From the NCBI GenBank assembly GCA_023389545.1, contig JAEWEI010000208.1, positions 1 through 16,200 of the forward strand: a stretch of DNA of 16,200 nucleotides, in the 5' to 3' direction. This DNA comes from Actinomycetes bacterium (GTDB lineage Bacteria; Actinomycetota; Actinomycetes; Actinomycetales; Cellulomonadaceae). A program made the position numbers and the translations under genes. The notes under the pieces were generated by a model, which saw nothing but the letters and a program-made list of their open reading frames with translations, was not told the origin of the DNA and made no database searches. Each line of letters opens with the position of its first letter. Within the stretch, counting starts at the first letter, position 1. This document shows, piece by piece, positions 1 to 12,430 of this stretch.

Positions 1-1
1 G

Positions 2-751
2 CTGCTCGACGGCCCGGACGCCGAGTACGAGGTGCTGCTGCCCGGCCCGGGCGAGCCGCGCAGGGCGATCCTGGAGACGTACACCAAGGAGCACTCGGCC
101 GAGTACCAGTCGCAGGCGCTCATCGACCTGGCGCGGCGACTGCACCGCGAGCGCCCCGAGGTCGGCGACCCGGACAGCGTCCGCTCGATCGTGCTGCACA
201 CGTCCCACCACACGCACCACGTGATCGGCTCCGGCGCGAACGACCCGCAGAAGTACGACCCTGAGGCGTCCCGCGAGACCCTCGACCACTCGATCCCCTA
301 CATCCTGGCCGTGGCGCTGCAGGACGGCGCCTGGCACCACGAGGCGTCCTACGCGCCCGAGCGCGCCGCCCGGCCGGACACGGTGGCGCTGTGGCGGCGG
401 ATCACCACGGTGGAGGACCCGGAATGGACCCGCCGGTACCACGCCGCGGATCCGCGGGAGCGTGCCTTCGGGGGCCGCCTGGTGGTCGAGCTCGCGGACG
501 GCTCCCGGCTGGAGGAGGAGATCGCGGTGGCCGACGCGCATCCCCTGGGCGTCCGGCCGTTCACGCGGCCGCAGTACGTGGGCAAGCTGCGCGCCCTCGC
601 CGCGGGCGTGGTCGACGAGCGCGAGCTGGACCGCTTCCTCGCCGTCGCGCAACGGCTGCCCGCCCTCGGCGCCCATGAGCTCGACGGCGTGCACCTCACC
701 GCCCGGCAGGGGATCCTGGACCGGGTCCACAGCCCGGGAGGCCTGTTCTGA
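2..751 (+). CDS. prpD: 2-methylcitrate dehydratase PrpD, C-terminal part
   Basis: This is the C-terminal 249 residues of PrpD; the start lies before the window and the open frame enters at base 2. PrpD dehydrates 2-methylcitrate to 2-methyl-cis-aconitate in the cytosolic methylcitrate cycle for propionyl-CoA breakdown. Recognition rests on family blocks seen directly: [17 protein letters not shown], then [20 protein letters not shown], then [18 protein letters not shown] with WHHEASY just after. The [12 protein letters not shown] block is a hallmark of the MmgE/PrpD family, and the [22 protein letters not shown] stretch is specific to PrpD rather than to other MmgE-like proteins. The stop codon TGA shares its last base with the ATG of prpB (TGATG), so the two are probably translationally coupled. 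The C-terminus (GGLF) is intact. A frame-preserved, undamaged gene; identity is secure, only the N-terminal part is unseen. Confidence 0.95.
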   Translation: MLDGPDAEYEVLLPGPGEPRRAILETYTKEHSAEYQSQALIDLARRLHRERPEVGDPDSVRSIVLHTSHHTHHVIGSGANDPQKYDPEASRETLDHSIPYILAVALQDGAWHHEASYAPERAARPDTVALWRRITTVEDPEWTRRYHAADPRERAFGGRLVVELADGSRLEEEIAVADAHPLGVRPFTRPQYVGKLRALAAGVVDERELDRFLAVAQRLPALGAHELDGVHLTARQGILDRVHSPGGLF

Positions 752-1644
752 TGCTCTACTCGGACCTCACCCCTGCCGCCAAGCGGCGCGCGCTGCGGGA
801 GCGGCTCGCCAGCGGCGCCCTCCTCCAGATGCCCGGCGCCTTCAACCCGCTCTCCGCGCGGCTCATCGAGGCCAAGGGGTTCGACGGGGTGTACGTGGCG
901 GGGGCCGTGCGCTCGGCAGACCTCGGGCTGCCCGACATCGGCCTGACGACCGCCACCGAGGTGGCGGGCCGCGCGGGGCAGATCGCCCGGATGACGCGCC
1001 TGCCCACACTCGTCGACGCCGACACGGGGTTCGGCGAGCCGATGAACGTCGCCCGCACCGTGCAGGCCCTCGAGGACGCCGGGGCCGCCGGCTGCCACCT
1101 CGAGGACCAGGTGAACCCGAAGCGCTGCGGGCACCTCGACGGCAAGCAGGTGGTCGACCAGGCCACTGCCGTGCAGCGGATCCGGGCCGCCGTGACCGGC
1201 CGCCGCGACCCCCACTTCCTCGTGATGGCCCGCACCGACGCCCGCGCCGTCGAGGGCCTGCGCGCGGCCATCGACCGGGCGAAGGCGTACGTCGACGCCG
1301 GCGCCGACGCGGTCTTCCCGGAGGCGTTGCTCGGGCCGCACGAGTTCGAGGCGTTCCGCGCCGCGATCGACGTCCCGCTGCTCGCGAACATGACCGAGTT
1401 CGGCAAGGGCGAGCTGCTCACCGCCGAGCGGCTCGCCGCGCTCGGGTGCAACATCGTCATCTACCCGGTCACGCTGCTCCGGCTGGCGATGGGCGCCGCG
1501 GAGGCCGGGCTGGACGAGATCCGCGACGCTGGCACGCAGGCCGCCCTGCTGGACCGCATGCAGCACCGCTCCGACCTCTACTCGCTCGTCGACTACTCGG
1601 GATACCGCGCTTTCGACTCGGGGATCGACGACTTCCAGCTCTGA
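751..1644 (+). CDS. prpB: 2-methylisocitrate lyase PrpB
   Basis: 297 residues, matching the usual length (about 296). PrpB cleaves 2-methylisocitrate to pyruvate and succinate. It belongs to the isocitrate lyase/PEP mutase superfamily: the DADTGFG loop (residues 89-95, Mg2+ binding aspartates), the EDQV strand (118-121) and the catalytic-loop signature KRCGH (124-128, catalytic Cys126) are all present, followed by IMARTDA-like VMARTDARAVEG and a C-terminal LLDRMQHRSDLYSLVDY block like that of the E. coli enzyme. KRCGH is the form typical of methylisocitrate lyase (isocitrate lyases usually have KKCGH). The ATG start overlaps the prpD stop by one base and has GGGAGG at 736-741, nine bases upstream. 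Position between prpD and prpC fixes the substrate assignment over other superfamily members. Confidence 0.96.
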   Translation: MLYSDLTPAAKRRALRERLASGALLQMPGAFNPLSARLIEAKGFDGVYVAGAVRSADLGLPDIGLTTATEVAGRAGQIARMTRLPTLVDADTGFGEPMNVARTVQALEDAGAAGCHLEDQVNPKRCGHLDGKQVVDQATAVQRIRAAVTGRRDPHFLVMARTDARAVEGLRAAIDRAKAYVDAGADAVFPEALLGPHEFEAFRAAIDVPLLANMTEFGKGELLTAERLAALGCNIVIYPVTLLRLAMGAAEAGLDEIRDAGTQAALLDRMQHRSDLYSLVDYSGYRAFDSGIDDFQL

Positions 1645-1663
1645 CCGCGTTCGCTCTGACCGC
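1638..1663 (+). repeat. 11-bp direct repeat at the end of prpB
   Basis: GCTCTGACCGC occurs at 1638-1648, across the prpB stop codon, and again at 1653-1663, a 15-base period. The same 11-mer occurs at 2884-2894 across the prpC stop. It may be a small tandem duplication of the gene end; no function is evident. Confidence 0.45.
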
Positions 1664-1692
1664 ACTGGCGCACCGCACGTCACCACGACGAT

Positions 1693-1697
1693 GGAGG
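1693..1697 (+). promoter_or_regulatory. Ribosome binding site that decides the prpC start
   Basis: GGAGG lies five bases before the ATG at 1703. An in-frame ATG at 1691 overlaps this motif and has no Shine-Dalgarno sequence of its own, so 1703 is preferred. Confidence 0.8.
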
Positions 1698-1702
1698 CAC
1701 CG

Positions 1703-2890
1703 ATGACCGACGAGAGCACCAGCACCACCGCGGCGGCCGCCTCGCCCCCTGACCCGCCGCAGATCCACCGTGGCCTCGCGGGCGTCGTGGTCGACGCCAC
1801 GGACATCTCCTCCGTGGACCCGGCTAGCAGCTCCCTGCTGTACCGCGGCTACCCCGTCCAGGAGCTCGCCGACGCCTGCTCGTTCGAGGAGGTGGCCTAC
1901 CTGCTGTGGCACGGCGAGCTGCCGGACGCCGCGGAGCTGGAGCGCGTGCGCCTGGAGGAGCGGTCGCGTCGCGAGCTGCCCGACGCGGTCATGGAGGCCG
2001 TGCTGGCCCTGCCCCTCACCACGCACCCGATGGACGTGGTCCGCACTGCCGTGAGCGTGATCGGCGCACACGACACCACTTGGGAGGACAGGTCCCCCGA
2101 GGCCGACCTGTCCCGCGCGCAGGACCTCATGGCGCAACTGCCCGCCGTCGTGGCCCTCGACCAACGCCGGCGGCACGGCCTGGAGGCGGTGGAGCCGCGC
2201 GCCGACCTCGGGTACGCGGAGAACTTCCTGCACATGACGTTCGGGCAGGTCCCGCCCGCGCCCGTCGTCCAGGCCTTCGAGGTGTCGATGGTGCTGTACG
2301 CGGAGCACTCGTTCAACGCCTCGACGTTCACCGCACGGGTCGTCGCGTCCACGCTGTCCGATCTGCACTCAGCCGTCACCGCGGCCGTCGGCGCGCTCAA
2401 GGGCCCGCTGCACGGCGGCGCCAACGAGGCGGTCATGGCGGCGTTCGGCGAGATCGGCTCTGCCGACCGGGTGGACGCGTGGCTCGACGACGTCCTGGCC
2501 CGCAAGCAGAAGGTCATGGGGTTCGGGCACCGGGTCTACCGCACGGGCGACTCCCGGGTGCCGACCATGAAGGCGGCGCTCGACGGGCTGCTCGCACTCG
2601 ACGACCCCGAGGGCCTCGGCGCGATGTACGCCGCACTCGAGCGCGGCATGGCCGAGCGCACAGGCATCCTGCCGAACCTCGACTACCCGACAGGGCCCGC
2701 CTACCACCTGATGGGCTTCGACACCCCCACGTTCACGCCGCTGTTCGCGGCGAGCCGCGTGGTGGGCTGGACGGCTCATGTGCGGGAGCAGTTGGCGCGC
2801 AACGCCCTCATCCGGCCACTCAGCGCGTACACGGGCCCGGAGCGCCGGCATGTGCCGCAACGCGCCGCCCGCCCCGCCCACCCGCTCTGA
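1703..2890 (+). CDS. prpC: 2-methylcitrate synthase PrpC (citrate synthase family)
   Basis: 395 residues; condenses propionyl-CoA with oxaloacetate to 2-methylcitrate, the entry step of the cycle completed by PrpD and PrpB. Family residues are visible: EHSFNASTF (His202), GPLHGGANEAV (catalytic His237), MGFGHRVYR (catalytic His276) and NLDY (catalytic Asp327), followed by FTPLFAASRVVGWTAHV and the C-terminal ALIRPLSAYTGPERR block typical of short, Gram-positive-type (methyl)citrate synthases. Sequence alone does not cleanly separate methylcitrate from citrate synthase, and many of these enzymes do both; the operon position after prpB makes methylcitrate synthase the better call. The start at 1703 is chosen over 1691 because GGAGG sits five bases upstream. 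The gap after prpB is 58 bp. A strong hairpin follows 12 bases after the stop. Confidence 0.92.
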   Translation: MTDESTSTTAAAASPPDPPQIHRGLAGVVVDATDISSVDPASSSLLYRGYPVQELADACSFEEVAYLLWHGELPDAAELERVRLEERSRRELPDAVMEAVLALPLTTHPMDVVRTAVSVIGAHDTTWEDRSPEADLSRAQDLMAQLPAVVALDQRRRHGLEAVEPRADLGYAENFLHMTFGQVPPAPVVQAFEVSMVLYAEHSFNASTFTARVVASTLSDLHSAVTAAVGALKGPLHGGANEAVMAAFGEIGSADRVDAWLDDVLARKQKVMGFGHRVYRTGDSRVPTMKAALDGLLALDDPEGLGAMYAALERGMAERTGILPNLDYPTGPAYHLMGFDTPTFTPLFAASRVVGWTAHVREQLARNALIRPLSAYTGPERRHVPQRAARPAHPL

Positions 2891-2902
2891 CCGCCGGGAG
2901 AC

Positions 2903-2940
2903 GGCGCAGGCCCCCGGGAACCATCCCGGGGGCCTGCGCC
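2903..2940. terminator. Bidirectional hairpin between convergent prpC and pyk
   Basis: GGCGCAGGCCCCCGGGA at 2903-2919 pairs perfectly over 17 bp with 2924-2940 around the loop ACCA. It lies 12 bases past the prpC stop and 15 bases past the pyk stop on the other strand, so it can serve both. Neither side has a T-run, as is common for actinobacterial terminators. Confidence 0.85.
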
Positions 2941-2955
2941 TGCGTGAGCGAGTGA

Positions 2956-4392
2956 TCAGGCGATGCGGCCCGAGCCGCCGTCCTCGTCACCGATCTTGTG
3001 CACGACGATCGAGTTCGTCGAGCCGACCTCGCCGACCGGCGTGCCCGCGACGACGACGACGTAGTCGCCGACCTCCGCGAGCCCGTTGGCGCGCAGCGTC
3101 GTGTCGACCTGCTTGACCATCGCGTCGGTGCTCTCGACCGAGGGCACCTCGTAGGACTGCACGCCCCAGCTCAGCGACAGCACGTTGCGCACGGGGCGCT
3201 CCGGCGTGAAGGCGAGCAGCGGGATCGACGAGCGCAGGCGCGACATGCGGCGGGCCGAGTCGCCCGACTGCGTGAACGTCACCAGGTACTTCACGCCCAG
3301 CGTCTCGCCGATCTCGGCGGCGGCACGCGTGATGGCGCCACCACGCGTGTGCGGCGTCGAGCCGAGGGGCGCGATGCGCTCACGGCCCAGCTCCTCGGTG
3401 TTCTCGATGATCCGCGCCATGGTGCGCACGGCCTCGATCGGGTAGTCGCCGACGCTGGTCTCACCCGAGAGCATGACCGCGTCCGCGCCGTCGAGCACCG
3501 CGTTGGCGCAGTCGGAGGCCTCGGCGCGCGTCGGGCGCGGAGCCGAGATCATCGACTCGAGCACCTGCGTGGCGACGATGACGGGCTTGGCCGCACGACG
3601 CGCCAGCTCGACGGCGCGCTTCTGCACCAGCGGGACCTGCTCGAGCGGCAGCTCGACGCCCAGGTCGCCACGGGCGACCATGATGCCGTCGAACGCGGCG
3701 ACGATCTCGACAAGGTTCTCGACAGCCTGCGGCTTCTCGATCTTGGCGATGACGGGGAGGATCCGGCCCTCCTCCTCCATGATCCGGCGGACGTCGTCGT
3801 AGTCGGCCGCGCTGCGCACGAACGACAGCGCGATGATGTCGGCGCCGATCTGGATGGCCCAGCGGAGGTCCGCCTCGTCCTTGTCGCTCATCGCGGGCAC
3901 GGAGACCGCGACGCCCGGGAGGTTCAGGCCCTTGTTGTTCGAGACGGGGCCGCCCACCTCGACGCGGGTGACGACGCGGGGGCCGTCCACCTCGATGACG
4001 CGCACGAGCACGCGGCCGTCGTCGATGAGGATCGGGTCGCCCACGCGGGCGTCGTTCGGCAGGCCCTTGTGGGTCGTGGAGACGAGCTCCTTGGTGCCGG
4101 GCACGTCCTCGGTCGTGATGGTGAAGATGTCACCCTCGGCCAGCTCGTGCTTGCCCTCGGCGAAGCGGCCCAGGCGGATCTTCGGACCCTGGAGGTCCAC
4201 GAGGACGGCCACGGAACGGCCCGACGCCTGAGCGGCGGCGCGCACGTTCTCGTAGACCTTCCGGTGCACCTCGGTGTCACCGTGGCTGCGGTTCAGGCGG
4301 GCGACGTCCATGCCGGCGTCGACCAGCGCCTGGATCTGTTCGGCGGACTCCGTGACGGGTCCAATGGTGCAGACGATCTTTGCTCTACGCAT
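2956..4392 (-). CDS. pyk: Pyruvate kinase
   Basis: 478 residues; transfers phosphate from phosphoenolpyruvate to ADP giving pyruvate and ATP, the last step of glycolysis. Visible motifs: N-terminal MRRAKIVCTIGP; ARLNRSHG (31-38); DLQGPKIR (66-73); AKIEKP with catalytic Lys217 and metal ligand Glu219; MVARGDLGVELP with metal ligand Asp243; VATQVLESM (273-281); and PTRAEASDCANAVLDGAD leading to MLSGETS. The C-terminal regulatory domain is complete. Lys71 in QGPKIR sits where potassium-dependent kinases have glutamate, which is known to mark potassium-independent enzymes. The MRRAKIV start matches relatives; the only Shine-Dalgarno-like sequence (GAAAGG) is 14 bases upstream, and a TANNNT box lies six bases upstream, so a leaderless message is possible. 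It is convergent with prpC and follows gltD on the same strand after a 93-base gap. Confidence 0.97.
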   Translation of the reverse strand: MRRAKIVCTIGPVTESAEQIQALVDAGMDVARLNRSHGDTEVHRKVYENVRAAAQASGRSVAVLVDLQGPKIRLGRFAEGKHELAEGDIFTITTEDVPGTKELVSTTHKGLPNDARVGDPILIDDGRVLVRVIEVDGPRVVTRVEVGGPVSNNKGLNLPGVAVSVPAMSDKDEADLRWAIQIGADIIALSFVRSAADYDDVRRIMEEEGRILPVIAKIEKPQAVENLVEIVAAFDGIMVARGDLGVELPLEQVPLVQKRAVELARRAAKPVIVATQVLESMISAPRPTRAEASDCANAVLDGADAVMLSGETSVGDYPIEAVRTMARIIENTEELGRERIAPLGSTPHTRGGAITRAAAEIGETLGVKYLVTFTQSGDSARRMSRLRSSIPLLAFTPERPVRNVLSLSWGVQSYEVPSVESTDAMVKQVDTTLRANGLAEVGDYVVVVAGTPVGEVGSTNSIVVHKIGDEDGGSGRIA

Positions 4393-4398
4393 GGGGCA

Positions 4399-4404
4399 AG
4401 CCTA
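4399..4404 (-). promoter_or_regulatory. Candidate -10 box of pyk, placed for a leaderless transcript
   Basis: TAGGCT on the minus strand fits TANNNT and ends six bases before the pyk ATG at 4392, so transcription would start on or next to the A of the ATG. No good -35 hexamer is seen. This is inference from spacing. Confidence 0.35.
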
Positions 4405-4423
4405 GGCCTTTCGTGGGGAACTG

Positions 4424-4443
4424 GTTCGGGACCGAACGTCCCG
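4424..4443 (-). promoter_or_regulatory. Overlapping inverted repeats upstream of pyk
   Basis: GTTCGG-GA-CCGAAC at 4424-4437 is a 14-bp near-palindrome, and CGGGAC-CGAAC-GTCCCG at 4427-4443 is a 6-bp stem with a 5-base loop; they share bases and cannot form together. They lie between the gltD stop and pyk, over the expected -35 position of pyk. They could be an operator or the gltD terminator hairpin; no T-run follows. Confidence 0.35.
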
Positions 4444-4485
4444 GCCCGCGTTCCCACCGACCGGTTACGACGTTGATCTGGGAGG

Positions 4486-5962
4486 TTACGGTCGCAGCGC
4501 CATGGTGCGGGCCGTGACCGGAGCAGGGAGCTCGGTGCTTCCTGCGAGATAGGTGTCGACGGCCGCGGCGGCTGCGCGGCCCTCGGCGATGGCCCAGACG
4601 ATGAGCGACTGCCCGCGGCCGGCGTCACCGGCCACGAAGACGCCGGGCAGCGACGTCGCGAAGTCGTCGGAGCGCTCGACCAGGCCGCGCGCGGTCAGCG
4701 CGATGCCCGTCTGCTCGACGAGTTCGCCCGTCTCGGGGCCGGTGAAGCCCATCGCGATGAGCACGAGGTCGGCAGGGATGTCCCGCTCGGTGCCGGGCGT
4801 GGGCACGCGCCGGCCGTCGGGCAGGTACTCCGTGGTGGCAAGGCGCAGCGCGCGCACGCGCCCCGCGTCGTCGCCCTCGCCGCCGAGGAACGCCACGGTG
4901 GAAGCCAGGTAGTCGCGCTCACCGCCCTCCTCATGCGAGCTCGAGACCTCGAAGAGGATGGGGTCCGTGGGCCACGGCTGGCTCTCGGGTCGCTCTGTGG
5001 GCGGACGCTTGCCGATCGCGAGCGTGGTCACCGACGCGGCGCCCTGGCGCAGTGCTGTGCCGAGGCAGTCCGAGCCGGTGTCGCCGCCGCCGATGATGAT
5101 CACGTGCTTGCCGGTGGCCGTGATCTGGTCTGGCACGGAGTGGCCCGCGACCACGGCGTTCGCCTGGTGGAGGTAGTCCATCGCCACGTGCACGCCGTCG
5201 AGCTCGGCGCCGGGCACGGGCAGCGCGCGGGGCACCGTGGCGCCCGTCGCGATGACCACCGCGTCGAACCGGGCTTGCAGGTCCTCCCACGAGATGTCGC
5301 GGCCGATCTCCACCCCCGGGCGGAATCGGGTGCCCTCGGCGCGCATCTGATCCAGGCGCCTGTCGATGTGCCGCTTCTCGAGCTTGAAGTCCGGCACCCC
5401 GTAGCGCAGCAAACCGCCGATCGCGTCGTCCCGCTCGAACACGGCGACGGTGTGCCCCGCACGGGTGAGCTGCTGGGCGGCGGCCAGCCCGGCCGGCCCC
5501 GAGCCCACCACCGCGACGGTGTGGCCCGTGAGGCGCTGCGGCACCTGGGGCTGCACGAGCCCCCGGTCGAACGCCTCGTCGATGATCGAGACCTCGACGT
5601 TCTTGATGGTCACCGGCGGCTGGTTGATGCCCAGCACGCAGCTGCTCTCGCACGGCGCGGGGCAGATCCGCCCGGTGAACTCCGGGAAGTTGTTCGTCGC
5701 GTGCAGGCGCTCGCTCGCGTCCGCCCACTGCCCGCGCCACACCAGGTCGTTCCACTCGGGGATCAGGTTCCCCAGGGGGCAGCCGTTGTGGCAGAACGGG
5801 ATGCCGCAGTCCATGCAGCGGCCCGCCTGGCGGGTCAGCACAGCTGCGTCCTCGGGGTGCCCGGCGCGGTGCTCGTGCACCTCGCGCCAGTCCATCAGGC
5901 GCACCGGGACGGGACGGTTGGCGGGCAGCTCGCGCTCCCGCACCTTCAGAAAGCCATGCGGG

Positions 5963-5970
<8 letters not shown>
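4486..5970 (-). CDS. gltD: Glutamate synthase (NADPH) small subunit GltD
   Basis: 494 residues. GltD takes electrons from NADPH by FAD and passes them through iron-sulfur clusters to the GltB subunit, where glutamine and 2-oxoglutarate give two glutamates. The N-terminal ferredoxin-like domain has [13 protein letters not shown] (Cys52, 55, 60, 64) and [10 protein letters not shown] (Cys103, 107, 111), the ligands of two 4Fe-4S clusters. The FAD Rossmann motif GSGPAG is at 156-161, the NADPH motif GGGDTG at 294-299, and the second FAD contact [22 protein letters not shown] near the C-terminus. The start is GTG at 5970, with GGAGG six bases upstream; it overlaps the end of gltB by 8 bp (GTGGCTGA), which implies translational coupling and equal subunit output. 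The open frame extends further upstream inside gltB, but that stretch is low-complexity R/S/T/P and is not part of the gene. Confidence 0.97.
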
Positions 5971-10534
<4,564 letters not shown>

Positions 10535-10551
10535 CAGCACCGTCCTCAGAA

Positions 10552-10565
10552 CCCCGAGCTCGGGG
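10552..10565 (-). promoter_or_regulatory. 14-bp palindrome just upstream of the gltB ribosome binding site
   Basis: CCCCGAGCTCGGGG is a perfect palindrome ending four bases before the GAGGA at 10547-10543. In the 5' leader it could fold as a 5-bp stem with a 4-base loop and affect ribosome access. Function not shown. Confidence 0.35.
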
Positions 10566-10619
10566 CGTAGCGACAACATGGAGGGAACGCGGGGTCGCCA
10601 TTGGCCCAAACGTCACGCG

Positions 10620-10648
10620 ACGATATCTCCTCGTGCGAGGCAGGTCAC
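10620..10648 (-). promoter_or_regulatory. Candidate promoter of gltBD
   Basis: On the minus strand GTGACC (10648-10643, four of six matches to TTGACA) is followed after 17 bases by TATCGT (10625-10620, four of six matches to TATAAT). Transcription would start near 10613, giving a leader of about 80 bases before the gltB ATG. It lies in the 151-base gap after lgt, where a new transcript is expected. Confidence 0.45.
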
Positions 10649-10661
10649 ATCGTCGTTGTGA
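10629..10661. promoter_or_regulatory. Two inverted repeats over the gltB promoter, operator candidates
   Basis: TCACATCGTCGTTGTGA at 10645-10661 is a 17-bp near-palindrome in which seven of eight pairs match; it overlaps the candidate -35 box. CCTCG-TG-CGAGG at 10629-10640 is a second inverted repeat in the -35/-10 spacer. The TCACA...TGTGA order is the reverse of a CRP-type site, so I assign no regulator. Confidence 0.4.
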
Positions 10662-10685
10662 GGAACATGCATCCGTCCACCGCGG

Positions 10686-11576
10686 TCAGCGGGCGGACTC
10701 CGATGCGTTCTCCTCATCCTCCTGCTCCGCGGGGGTCCGCAACAGAAGGCTCGTCTCGCGTCCAGGATGCCGACGTCCGACCAGGATGAACGCTACCAGC
10801 GCACCGAGGCCCACCACGATCGACGTCCAGACATTGAGGCGGAAAGGCCCAATCATCTCGGCCGGGTCGATGCGCAGCAGCTCGATCCAGAGCCGCCCCG
10901 TCGTGTAGATCACCACGTACAGCCAGAACACCCTGCCGTGGCCCAGCCGATACCGCCGGTCCAGCCAGATCAGCAGCGCGGCGCCGGCGAGGTTCCAGAG
11001 CATCTCGTACAAGAACGTCGGATGGAACAGCGTCCCCGACTCGTAGCCCAGTGGCAGGTGCGCGTCGTCGATGCGCAGCCCCCAGGGCAGCGTCGTGGCC
11101 GATCCGAACAGCTCCTGGTTGAACCAGTTGCCGAGCCGCCCGATGGCCTGCGCGACGAGCAGCCCCGGGGCGACGGCGTCGGCGAACGACGCCAGCCGCA
11201 CGCCCTGCCGGCGGCAGCCGATCCACGCGCCGACCGCGCCGAACGCGATGGCGCCCCAGATGCCGAGCCCGCCCTCCCAGACGGCGAAGGCGCTCCACGG
11301 GTCGCCGCCCTCGCCGAAGTACTGGTCGGGCGAGGAGACCACGTGGTAGATCCGGCCGCCGATGATGCCGAACGGCACCGCCCAGAAGACGATCTCCAGC
11401 ACGTCGTCCGCGTGGCCGCCACGCGCGACCCAGCGCCGCTGCGTCATGAGCACCGCGACGGCGATGCCCGCGAGGATCGACAACGCGTACGCGCGCAGCG
11501 GGAACGGCCCGAGGTGCCACACGCCGACCGACGGGCTCGGGATCGCGGCGGGAACCGCCAGCGCGAGAAGGCTCAC
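10686..11576 (-). CDS. lgt: Prolipoprotein diacylglyceryl transferase Lgt
   Basis: 296 residues; an inner-membrane enzyme that moves diacylglycerol from phosphatidylglycerol onto the lipobox cysteine of prelipoproteins, the first step of lipoprotein maturation. About seven hydrophobic segments are visible. Family signatures: LGPFPLRAYALSILAG near the N-terminus, GGRIYHVV (73-80), VWEGGLGIWG (99-108), the Lgt signature GRLGNWFNQELFG (146-158; Arg147 and Asn150 correspond to essential residues), HPTFLYE (185-191) and TGRLWIELLR (226-235). The C-terminal tail of about 30 residues is polar and acidic (EQEDEENASE), a common variable extension in actinobacteria. The start is GTG, overlapping the trpA stop by 4 bp (GTGA), with GGAG seven bases upstream inside trpA. 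It is therefore the last gene of the trpCBA unit. Confidence 0.96.
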   Translation of the reverse strand: MSLLALAVPAAIPSPSVGVWHLGPFPLRAYALSILAGIAVAVLMTQRRWVARGGHADDVLEIVFWAVPFGIIGGRIYHVVSSPDQYFGEGGDPWSAFAVWEGGLGIWGAIAFGAVGAWIGCRRQGVRLASFADAVAPGLLVAQAIGRLGNWFNQELFGSATTLPWGLRIDDAHLPLGYESGTLFHPTFLYEMLWNLAGAALLIWLDRRYRLGHGRVFWLYVVIYTTGRLWIELLRIDPAEMIGPFRLNVWTSIVVGLGALVAFILVGRRHPGRETSLLLRTPAEQEDEENASESAR

Positions 11577-12430
11577 CGGCGGGCTCCGCGCACCCCGGCG
11601 GCGAGGTCAGCGGTGACCTGGGCCAACCGGTCCAGGCCCCGAGCGGAGTCGGGAGCCGACTCCACCAGGGCGCGGACGAGGGCCGACCCGACGATCACGC
11701 CGTCCGCGTACGTGGCGACCTCGGCGGCCTGGTCGGCGCGCGAGACGCCGAGGCCGACGCAGACGCGCTCGGCGCCCGCGGCCCGCGTGTCCGCGACGAG
11801 CTGGGCCGCACGGTCGCCCACGGTCGCGCGCTCGCCGGTGACGCCCATCGTGGAGGCGGCGTACACGAAGCCGCGTGACGCCGCGGCCGTCTGCGCCAGG
11901 CGCTCGGGCGTCGAGCTGGGCGCGACCAGGAACACCCGGTCGAGGCCGTGCTCGTCGGAGGCCGCGATCCAGCGCGCGGCCTCGTCGGGGATGAGGTCCG
12001 GGGTGATGAGCCCAGCGCCGCCGGCGGCGGACAGGTCACGAGCGAACGCCTCGATGCCGTAGCGCATCACGAGGTTCCAGTAGATCATCACGAGCACCGG
12101 GGCCCCGGTCTGCGCGACGTGCTCGACGGAGCCCAGCACGTCCCGCACGCGCACGCCCCCGGACAGGGCATGGTCCACGGCGTGCTGGATCGTGGGGCCG
12201 TCCATCACCGGGTCCGAGTACGGGGCGCCGAGCTCGACGATGTCGACGCCGGCGTCCACCATCGTGCGCGCGGCCTGCACCGAGCCCGCCACGTCCGGGT
12301 AGCCGACCGGCAGGTAGCCGATCAGCGCCGCACGTCCGGGCTCCCCCGCGGAGCCGGCGGCGAGCTGGTCGAGCCGCGAGCCCGTGGCGCTGGCGCCCGT
12401 CGCGCGGTCGGCCGAGTCGAGAACGCTCAC
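11573..12430 (-). CDS. trpA: Tryptophan synthase alpha subunit TrpA
   Basis: 285 residues; cleaves indole-3-glycerol phosphate to indole, which is channelled to TrpB, and glyceraldehyde 3-phosphate. A TIM-barrel protein. Visible motifs: [12 protein letters not shown] (35-46), [21 protein letters not shown] with the catalytic pair Glu66 and Asp77 (11 apart, as Glu49 and Asp60 in the Salmonella enzyme), [23 protein letters not shown] and the phosphate-binding GLGVSRADQ...GVIVGSALV. The first 30 residues are an extension before the barrel, normal for actinobacteria. The start is GTG at 12430, overlapping the trpB stop by 4 bp (GTGA), with AAGGAG seven bases upstream. The frame stays open further upstream inside trpB, but that stretch has no resemblance to TrpA. 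Lgt follows with another GTGA overlap. Confidence 0.96.
   Translation of the reverse strand: MSVLDSADRATGASATGSRLDQLAAGSAGEPGRAALIGYLPVGYPDVAGSVQAARTMVDAGVDIVELGAPYSDPVMDGPTIQHAVDHALSGGVRVRDVLGSVEHVAQTGAPVLVMIYWNLVMRYGIEAFARDLSAAGGAGLITPDLIPDEAARWIAASDEHGLDRVFLVAPSSTPERLAQTAAASRGFVYAASTMGVTGERATVGDRAAQLVADTRAAGAERVCVGLGVSRADQAAEVATYADGVIVGSALVRALVESAPDSARGLDRLAQVTADLAAGVRGARR

Noticed and set aside
349..1806. A minus-strand open frame of 485 codons opposite prpD, prpB and the start of prpC
   Set aside because: It crosses three well-supported genes and has no motif; composition artefact.
2998..4476. A plus-strand open frame of 492 codons opposite pyk
   Set aside because: Antisense shadow of pyruvate kinase with R/D/H/V-rich content; it also runs against the obvious coding strand and has no recognisable domain.
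10645..10661. CRP/GlxR-type site upstream of gltB
   Set aside because: Those sites read TGTGA...TCACA with six bases between; here the half-sites are in the opposite order with seven bases between, so it is kept only as an unassigned palindrome.
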